Source: Holdemanella biformis DSM 3989 (GTDB taxonomy: Bacteria; Bacillota_I; Bacilli_A; Erysipelotrichales; Erysipelotrichaceae). From it: a stretch of 46,350 nucleotides of DNA. The stretch spans positions 45,175 to 91,524 of the forward strand of contig NZ_DS996851.1 in NCBI RefSeq assembly GCF_000156655.1, in the 5' to 3' direction. Position numbers and translations under genes: made by a program. Under the pieces are notes generated by a model. That model saw nothing but the letters and a program-made list of their open reading frames with translations. It ran no database searches and was not told the DNA's origin. This document shows, piece after piece, positions 40,710 through 46,350 of the stretch. Each line of letters starts with the position of its first letter. The stretch's first letter is position 1.

Positions 40710-42806
40710 ATGGCTAGAGAATATGCTTTACACGAAACTCGTAACATCGGTATCATGGCTCACATCGATGCCGGAAAAACAACAACAACAGAACGTATTC
40801 TTTACTACTCTGGTGTAAACCACAAGATTGGTGAAACACATGATGGAGCTAGTACAATGGACTGGATGGAGCAAGAACAAGAACGTGGTATCACAATCAC
40901 TTCTGCTGCTACAACGGCTCACTGGAAAAAGACAGATGGAACTGGTAAAGAATGCCGTATCAATATCATCGATACACCAGGCCACGTAGACTTCACTGTA
41001 GAAGTTGAACGTAGTTTACGTGTATTAGATGGTGCCGTAACAGTATTAGATGCTAAAGCAGGTGTTGAACCTCAAACTGAAACAGTTTGGCGTCAAGCTA
41101 CTGAATATAACGTTCCACGTATTGTATTCTGTAACAAAATGGATGCTACAGGTGCTGACTTCTTAATGTCATGCAATACAATCATCGATCGTTTAGGAGC
41201 TAAATCTTGTCCAATTCAGTTACCAATTGGTGCTGAATCAGACTTCGAAGCTATCATTGATATTATCAAGAGAAAAGCTTACGAATTTAGTGGAGATTAT
41301 GGTCGTGTAATCACTGAAATCCCAGTTCCAGAAGATATGGTAGATCTTATGGAAGAATACCGTGCTAAATTACTAGATTATTTAGCAGATTATGATGAAG
41401 ATTTCATGATGCAAGTATTAGAAGGTGAAGAACCTTCAATCGAAGAAATCAAACGTGTATTACGTATTGCTGTATGTAATGGTGACTTCTTCCCAGTATT
41501 ATGTGGATCTGCATATAAGAACAAAGGTGTTCAATTAGTATTGGATGCAGTAGTAGATTACTTACCAAGTCCATTAGATGTACCTTCAATTAAGGGTACT
41601 ACATTAGATGGTGAAGATGATGTTCGTCACCCTGGTGATGATCAACCATTCTCAGCATTAGCATTTAAAATCGCTACAGACCCATTCGTTGGAAAATTAT
41701 CTTTCTTCCGTGTTTATTCAGGTACTGCAAAAGCAGGAAGCTATGTATTAAACTCAACTAAAGATAAAAAAGAACGTTTCGGACGTATCGTTCAGATGCA
41801 CGCCAACGCACGTAAAGAAATCACTGAAGTTTATTCAGGTGATATCGCTGCTGCAGTTGGTTTAAAGGTTACTACAACAGGTGATACATTGTGTGATGAA
41901 GATCACCCAATCATTCTTGAATCTATGGAATTCCCTGAACCAGTAATCGAATTGTCTTTGGAACCAAAAACTAAAGCTGACCAAGACAAAATGGGATTGG
42001 CTCTTGCAAAACTTGCAGAAGAAGACCCTACTTTCAAAACATATACAAACGAAGAAACAGGACAAACAATCATTGCCGGTGTAGGTGAACTTCACTTGGA
42101 TATTATTGTTGACCGTTTACGTCGTGAATTTAAAGTTGAAGCAAATGTTGGACAACCACAAGTTGCTTACCGTGAAACAATTCGTCAGGCTGCTGATTGT
42201 GAAGGAAAATACATCCGTCAGTCAGGTGGTCGTGGACAATATGGTCACGTATGGATTAAATTCGAACCAAACGAAGGAAAAGGATTTGAATTCGTTGATG
42301 CTATCGTTGGTGGTAGCGTACCTAGAGAATATATCAAACCAACTCAAGAAGGTTTGGAAGCAGCATTGGAAAATGGTATGGTTGCAGGTTACCCAGTAAT
42401 CGATGTCAAAGCTACATTATTTGATGGATCATACCACGATGTCGACTCTAGTGAAATGGCTTATAAGATTGCCGCTAGTATGGCATTAAAAGAAGCTGGA
42501 AAGAAATGTAAACCTGCTATTCTAGAACCAATTATGTTCGTAGAAGTAACTGCACCAAGTGAATACTTAGGTAGCGTTATGGGTGACATTTCAAGTCGTC
42601 GTGGACAAATCACTGAACAGGAAGAACGTGGAAATGCCATTATCGTTCGTGCACATGTTCCATTGTCAGAAATGTTCGGATATGTTACAGACTTACGTAG
42701 CTTTACTCAGGGACGTGGAAACTACTCTATGAAGTTCGACCACTATTCAGAAGTTCCAAAGAGTATTGCAGAAAAAATTATTAAAGAGAATTCAAGCGAA
42801 AACTAG
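40710..42806 (+). CDS. fusA: Elongation factor G
   Basis: A 698-residue translocase GTPase. The P-loop AHIDAGKT is at 17-24, [12 protein letters not shown] is switch I, DTPGHVDF follows, and NKMD and domains II-V are complete ([26 protein letters not shown]). A strong hairpin overlaps its stop. Confidence 0.99.
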   Translation: MAREYALHETRNIGIMAHIDAGKTTTTERILYYSGVNHKIGETHDGASTMDWMEQEQERGITITSAATTAHWKKTDGTGKECRINIIDTPGHVDFTVEVERSLRVLDGAVTVLDAKAGVEPQTETVWRQATEYNVPRIVFCNKMDATGADFLMSCNTIIDRLGAKSCPIQLPIGAESDFEAIIDIIKRKAYEFSGDYGRVITEIPVPEDMVDLMEEYRAKLLDYLADYDEDFMMQVLEGEEPSIEEIKRVLRIAVCNGDFFPVLCGSAYKNKGVQLVLDAVVDYLPSPLDVPSIKGTTLDGEDDVRHPGDDQPFSALAFKIATDPFVGKLSFFRVYSGTAKAGSYVLNSTKDKKERFGRIVQMHANARKEITEVYSGDIAAAVGLKVTTTGDTLCDEDHPIILESMEFPEPVIELSLEPKTKADQDKMGLALAKLAEEDPTFKTYTNEETGQTIIAGVGELHLDIIVDRLRREFKVEANVGQPQVAYRETIRQAADCEGKYIRQSGGRGQYGHVWIKFEPNEGKGFEFVDAIVGGSVPREYIKPTQEGLEAALENGMVAGYPVIDVKATLFDGSYHDVDSSEMAYKIAASMALKEAGKKCKPAILEPIMFVEVTAPSEYLGSVMGDISSRRGQITEQEERGNAIIVRAHVPLSEMFGYVTDLRSFTQGRGNYSMKFDHYSEVPKSIAEKIIKENSSEN

Positions 42807-42846
42807 TTGATTTTCGCTTGGTTCTGAAATACAATATTTATTGTAT
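42793..42846 (+). repeat. Two hairpins between fusA and tuf
   Basis: CAAGCGAAAA (42793-42802) pairs perfectly with TTTTCGCTTG (42811-42820), with the fusA stop in the loop. Nine bases later ATACAATA (42829-42836) pairs with TATTGTAT (42839-42846). Neither has a T-run, so they look like mRNA-processing or stability elements, or the second may contain a promoter or operator for tuf. Confidence 0.7.
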
Positions 42847-42878
42847 GAAATATGTTAGCATTTAGGAGGAAATTATAA

Positions 42879-44063
42879 ATGGCTAAGGAAAAATTTGACA
42901 GAAGTAAAACTCACGTTAATATTGGTACTATCGGTCACGTTGACCACGGTAAAACAACATTAACAGCAGCTATTACAACAGTATTAGCTAAAAAAGGTAT
43001 GGCTAAAGCTGAAGCTTATGACCAAATCGATGGTGCTCCAGAAGAAAAAGAACGTGGAATCACTATCAACACTGCACACGTTGAATACCAAACAGAAAAA
43101 CGTCACTATGCACACGTTGACTGTCCAGGCCACGCCGATTATGTAAAAAACATGATCACTGGTGCTGCTCAGATGGACGGAGCAATCTTAGTAGTTGCTG
43201 CATCTGATGGACCTATGCCTCAAACACGTGAACACATCTTGTTAGCACGTCAGGTAGGTGTTAAATATATCGTTGTTTACTTAAACAAATGCGATATGGT
43301 TGATGATGAAGAATTAATCGACTTAGTAGAAATGGAAGTTCGTGAATTATTAAACGAATACGGATTCGACGGAGACGAAACTCCAGTTATCCGTGGTTCT
43401 GCATTACAAGCTCTTCAAGGAGATGCTAAATACGAAGAATCAATCTACGAATTGATGGATGCTGTTGATACTTGGATTCCAGATCCAGCTCGTGAAATGG
43501 ATAAACCATTCTTGATGGCAATCGAAGACGTTATGACAATTTCTGGTCGTGGTACAGTAGCTACTGGACGTGTTGAACGTGGTCAAGCTCACTTAAACGA
43601 CGAAGTTGAAATCGTTGGTATCAAAGACACTCAAAAAACAGTATTAACTGGTTTGGAAATGTTCCACAAACAATTAGACGTTGCTGAAGCAGGTGACAAC
43701 ATTGGTGCATTGTTACGTGGTATTGCACGTGACCAAATCCAACGTGGACAAGTATTAGCTAAACCTGGAAGTGTACACCCTCACACTAAATTTAAAGCAC
43801 AAGTTTATGTTTTAACTAAAGAAGAAGGTGGACGTCACACTCCATTCGTTTCTAACTACCGTCCTCAATTCTACTTCCGTACAACTGATGTTACAGGTGT
43901 AATTACATTGCCAGAAGGAACTGACATGGTAATGCCTGGTGACAACGTTGTTATGAACGTTGAATTGATTGCTCCAATCGCTATCGAAACTGGTACTAAG
44001 TTCTCTATCCGTGAAGGTGGACACACTGTAGGTGCTGGTAACGTTACTGAAATTGACGCTTAA
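42879..44063 (+). CDS. tuf: Elongation factor Tu
   Basis: A 394-residue EF-Tu. P-loop GHVDHGKT at 19-26, [13 protein letters not shown], and domains II and III are complete. It delivers aminoacyl-tRNA to the ribosome. It lies 72 bases after fusA, with TAGGAGGA as Shine-Dalgarno, and ends the str cluster. Confidence 0.99.
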   Translation: MAKEKFDRSKTHVNIGTIGHVDHGKTTLTAAITTVLAKKGMAKAEAYDQIDGAPEEKERGITINTAHVEYQTEKRHYAHVDCPGHADYVKNMITGAAQMDGAILVVAASDGPMPQTREHILLARQVGVKYIVVYLNKCDMVDDEELIDLVEMEVRELLNEYGFDGDETPVIRGSALQALQGDAKYEESIYELMDAVDTWIPDPAREMDKPFLMAIEDVMTISGRGTVATGRVERGQAHLNDEVEIVGIKDTQKTVLTGLEMFHKQLDVAEAGDNIGALLRGIARDQIQRGQVLAKPGSVHPHTKFKAQVYVLTKEEGGRHTPFVSNYRPQFYFRTTDVTGVITLPEGTDMVMPGDNVVMNVELIAPIAIETGTKFSIREGGHTVGAGNVTEIDA

Positions 44064-44083
44064 TTAAACTTATAAAAACTAAG

Positions 44084-44113
44084 GACTGATACATTTGTAT
44101 CGGTCTTTTTTTT
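44084..44113 (+). terminator. Terminator after tuf
   Basis: GACTGATAC (44084-44092), loop ATTT, GTATCGGTC (44097-44105), then eight T. Confidence 0.93.
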
Positions 44114-44120
44114 GCTGAAA

Positions 44121-44170
44121 ATGTAATAAATGTAAACGAAATGTAAAAATGTAATATTTCTTTATTGACA
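44121..44170 (+). promoter_or_regulatory. Four ATGTAA direct repeats and -35 region upstream of metY
   Basis: ATGTAA occurs at 44121, 44130, 44141 and 44149 (spacing 9, 11 and 8 bases), followed by TTGACA (44165-44170). The -10 is unclear (TAACAT at 44188-44193 is the best-spaced). Upstream repeats of this kind could bind an activator. No SAM riboswitch or T-box is seen. Confidence 0.45.
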
Positions 44171-44234
44171 TTATAAACATTTTGCATTAACATACAAAAC
44201 ATATAAGAATAGTATGTAATAAAGGAGTATGATT

Positions 44235-45542
44235 ATGACAAAAATAACCAGAGATCAACGAAATTTCAAATTCGAAACTTTACAACTTCATGTAGGACAA
44301 GAACAAGCAGATCCAACGACTGATGCACGTGCAGTTCCAATTTATCAAACTTCATCTTATGTGTTTAGAAATTGTGATCATGCTGCAGCACGTTTTGGAT
44401 TGAGTGATGCAGGAAATATTTATGGTCGTTTAACCAATCCAACTGAGGATGTATTTGAAAAGCGTATAGCAGCTCTTGAAGGTGGTGTTGCCGCATTAGC
44501 CGTAGCATCTGGTGCAGCAGCAGTTACTTATACGGTTTTAAATTTAGCTCAAAATGGAGACAATATTGTTTCGGCAAAGAATATTTACGGTGGTTCATTT
44601 AACTTATTTGAACACACATTACCTCAATATGGTATTCAAACAACCTTTGTAGATATTTTTAATGAAAAAGAAGTAGAAAATGCTATTAATGAAAAGACAA
44701 AGGCTTTGTATATTGAAACATTAGGAAATCCAAATTCGGATGTAGTGGATATTGAATCTGTCGCAAGGATTGCTCATAGACATAAAATTCCATTAGTAGT
44801 GGATAATACTTTCGCAACACCATATTTAGTAAGACCAATTGAATATGGAGCTGATATTGTCGTTCATTCAGCAACAAAATTCATTGGAGGACATGGAACA
44901 AGCATTGGTGGTGTCATTGTTGATGGGGGAAAATTTGACTGGGAAGCTAGTGGAAAATTTGATTCATTAACAAAACCAAATCCAAGCTATCGTGGCATTA
45001 GTTTTACAAAAGCATGTGGACCGGCGACTTTCGTTACTAAAGTACGTGCTATTCTTTTAAGAGATACTGGAGCTACGGTTTCTCCTTTCAATGCATTCTT
45101 ATTCTTACAAGGATTAGAAACATTGTCCTTACGTGTAGAACGTCATACTTATAATGCTTTAAAAGTTGTTGAATATTTGAATAATCATCCTCAAGTAGAA
45201 AGTGTGTCTCATCCAAGTGTTTCTACAGATCCTAAACAACAAGAATTGTATAAAAAGTATTTTCCTAATGGAGGAGGTTCTATCTTTACATTTGATATTA
45301 AGGGCGATGCACAAAAGGCTAAAGATTTTATTGATAATCTAGAATTATTCTCTTTATTAGCTAATGTTGCCGATGTAAAATCTTTAGTCATTCATCCAGC
45401 AACTACAACGCATTCTCAATGTACAGAAGAAGAGTTGCTAGATCAGGGTATTCGTTCAAATACAATTCGTTTAAGTATTGGATGTGAAAACATCGATGAT
45501 ATTATTCAAGATTTGGATGAAGCATTTAAAGCTGTCGCATAG
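44235..45542 (+). CDS. metY: O-acetylhomoserine sulfhydrylase-type PLP enzyme (MetY family)
   Basis: A 435-residue Cys/Met-metabolism PLP enzyme. The PLP lysine is Lys215 in HSATKFIGGHGTSIGG, with Asp190 (VVDNTF) holding the pyridine ring and YGRLTNPT at 63-70 near the substrate. The length and the long loop fit MetY (O-acetylhomoserine plus sulfide to homocysteine) better than the shorter cystathionine gamma-synthase. The ATG at 44235 lies 7 bases after AAAGGAG; the one at 44229 is too close. It is monocistronic with its own terminator. Confidence 0.9.
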   Translation: MTKITRDQRNFKFETLQLHVGQEQADPTTDARAVPIYQTSSYVFRNCDHAAARFGLSDAGNIYGRLTNPTEDVFEKRIAALEGGVAALAVASGAAAVTYTVLNLAQNGDNIVSAKNIYGGSFNLFEHTLPQYGIQTTFVDIFNEKEVENAINEKTKALYIETLGNPNSDVVDIESVARIAHRHKIPLVVDNTFATPYLVRPIEYGADIVVHSATKFIGGHGTSIGGVIVDGGKFDWEASGKFDSLTKPNPSYRGISFTKACGPATFVTKVRAILLRDTGATVSPFNAFLFLQGLETLSLRVERHTYNALKVVEYLNNHPQVESVSHPSVSTDPKQQELYKKYFPNGGGSIFTFDIKGDAQKAKDFIDNLELFSLLANVADVKSLVIHPATTTHSQCTEEELLDQGIRSNTIRLSIGCENIDDIIQDLDEAFKAVA

Positions 45543-45548
45543 TGAATG

Positions 45549-45579
45549 AAAGTCAGGAATATATTTCTGACTTTTTATT
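45549..45579 (+). terminator. Terminator after metY
   Basis: AAAGTCAGGAA (45549-45559), loop TATA, TTTCTGACTTT (45564-45574, one G-U pair), then TT. Confidence 0.85.
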
Positions 45580-45677
45580 AATGGGATGATTTTAGGATAT
45601 TTGAATATCAAAATATACTTGTTCAGAATATAATAGTTTTGATAGAATAACATTGCTTTTTTGAAAGGATGGTTTGA

Positions 45678-46326
45678 TTGGATAAAAAAAGATTGCGAAT
45701 TTTAGTGTATGTGGTTGGGATGTTTATATTAGCTTTAGGTCTAACTTTAAATACAAAGGCGAATCTAGGAGTCACTCCCAATAATATCGTTGCCTTATAG
45801 TATATCGCAAATTACAGGATTAAATTTTGGAGATTTAACTTTTGTGGTATACACCATATTTGTCCTCGTTCAGATTATAATTCATATTCGATTAAAAAAT
45901 CATAAGAGAATTGCATCAGACATATTACAGTTACCGCTAAGTTTAATATTTACGCGTTTATTGAACATATTTACTGTATATATTCCAACTTCACAAAATT
46001 TAGGAATTCGTTTTATAATACTTACTTTTGCGATAATTTGTACTGGAATAGGTGCAGCAATGTCATTAAGTATGCAAATTGTTCCGAATCCTGGAGATGG
46101 GATTGTACAAGCTTTAGCGGAAAGATTTGATAAAAGCGTAGGCATAACTAAAAATTTGTTTGATTGTATGAATTTAAGTATCACGTTATGTATTAGTTTA
46201 TTTATTACTCATCAAATTATTGGTGTTGGAATAGGGACAGTGATTGCAGTGGTAGGAGTAGGTAGAGTGATAGCTTTATTCCATCATATATTCGAATCTA
46301 AGATTGAATATTTAATTTTTGATTAA
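45678..46326 (+). pseudogene. YczE/YitT-like membrane protein, frameshifted
   Basis: The first part starts at TTG 45678 (AAGGA at 45665-45669) and reads LDKKRLRILVYVVGMFILALGLTLNTKANLGVTP before running into TAG 45798-45800. The rest of the protein continues in another frame as PYSISQITGLNFGDLTF and 170 further residues to TAA 46326, with about four more membrane segments and VPNPGDGIVQALAERF. One extra C in the CCC at 45777-45779 explains the break: without it the text would run LGVTP-IISLPYSIS, as expected. Intact length would be about 215 residues. It may be a true pseudogene, a slipped-strand variant or a sequencing error. Function of the family is unknown; the protein is a membrane protein. 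Confidence 0.8.
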
Positions 46327-46328
46327 CT

Positions 46329-46350
46329 AACTGGCATGTGCCAGTTTTTC
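46329..46350 (+). terminator. Terminator at the window end
   Basis: AACTGGCA (46329-46336), TG, TGCCAGTT (46339-46346), then TTTC. The T-run may continue beyond the window. Confidence 0.8.

Noticed and set aside
44114-44234. SAM riboswitch or T-box before metY
   Set aside because: The space is short and AT-rich; no SAM-I core, T-box sequence or terminator is present.
1-46350. CRISPR arrays, insertion sequences, prophage genes, rRNA
   Set aside because: No regularly spaced repeats, transposase of full length, phage structural genes or rRNA were seen; the only mobile-element hint is the Rpn tails at the left edge.

Overview
The window looks like a stretch of chromosome from a low-GC, fermentative Gram-positive bacterium. 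The gene repertoire (amino-acid T-box, guanine-class riboswitch, Firmicutes-type ribosomal leaders, DegV, the DUF711/ACT pair, three-subunit xanthine dehydrogenase, Rpn-family tails, no respiratory genes) suggests an anaerobic gut Firmicute, perhaps of the Erysipelotrichia. That placement is inference, not proof.

Layout. 1-362: two C-terminal scraps of Rpn-family nuclease genes. 480-3100: an iron alcohol dehydrogenase and an aldehyde dehydrogenase behind a promoter with two copies of a GTTAAC-N3-GTTAAC-like operator. 3114-5248: an unknown acidic protein, then the ACT-domain/DUF711 pair. 5384-5734: a lone HPt protein. 5962-9583: an arginine-type T-box (specifier CGU) in front of an amino-acid ABC transporter and a PLP aminotransferase, followed by a lipoprotein and a metallophosphoesterase. 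10761-13781: a GntR regulator, a ROK kinase and a MATE exporter. 13816-26402: a segment bounded by two almost identical tRNA-Glu genes. It holds the galactose mglBAC transporter (cre site in its promoter), a divergent 1-phosphofructokinase, a SorE-like dehydrogenase, a DeoR regulator, a mannitol-type PTS IICBA, a LOG-family protein and an SNF-type symporter. 26420-28291: DegV, with a perfect GTTAAC operator, and a sugar nucleotidyltransferase. 28327-33869: purine riboswitch, xanthine/uracil-type permease, xanthine dehydrogenase (FAD, Fe-S, Mo subunits) and a MocA-like cytidylyltransferase. 33866-36232: a choline-kinase-like protein (minus strand), a MerR regulator and a lipoprotein with 11-residue repeats. 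36272-44113: ribosomal proteins L11, L1, L10, L7/L12, then S12, S7, EF-G and EF-Tu, without rpoB/rpoC between. 44121-46350: MetY-type sulfhydrylase and a frameshifted YczE-like membrane protein.

How genes may work together. (1) Uncharged tRNA-Arg would raise expression of the uptake system and aminotransferase through the T-box. (2) The PTS, the SorE-like dehydrogenase and 1-phosphofructokinase form a plausible hexitol route that enters glycolysis through fructose-1-phosphate instead of fructose-6-phosphate; 11-bp inverted repeats around the divergent promoters suggest joint control by the DeoR regulator. (3) A shared operator links an ADH/ALDH pair with DegV, a fatty-acid-binding family, suggesting a small lipid or aldehyde regulon. 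(4) The riboswitch, permease, xanthine dehydrogenase and MocA form a purine uptake and oxidation locus.

Limits. All calls come from reading the sequence and translations; no database search, folding program or alignment was run. Promoter calls are motif matches.
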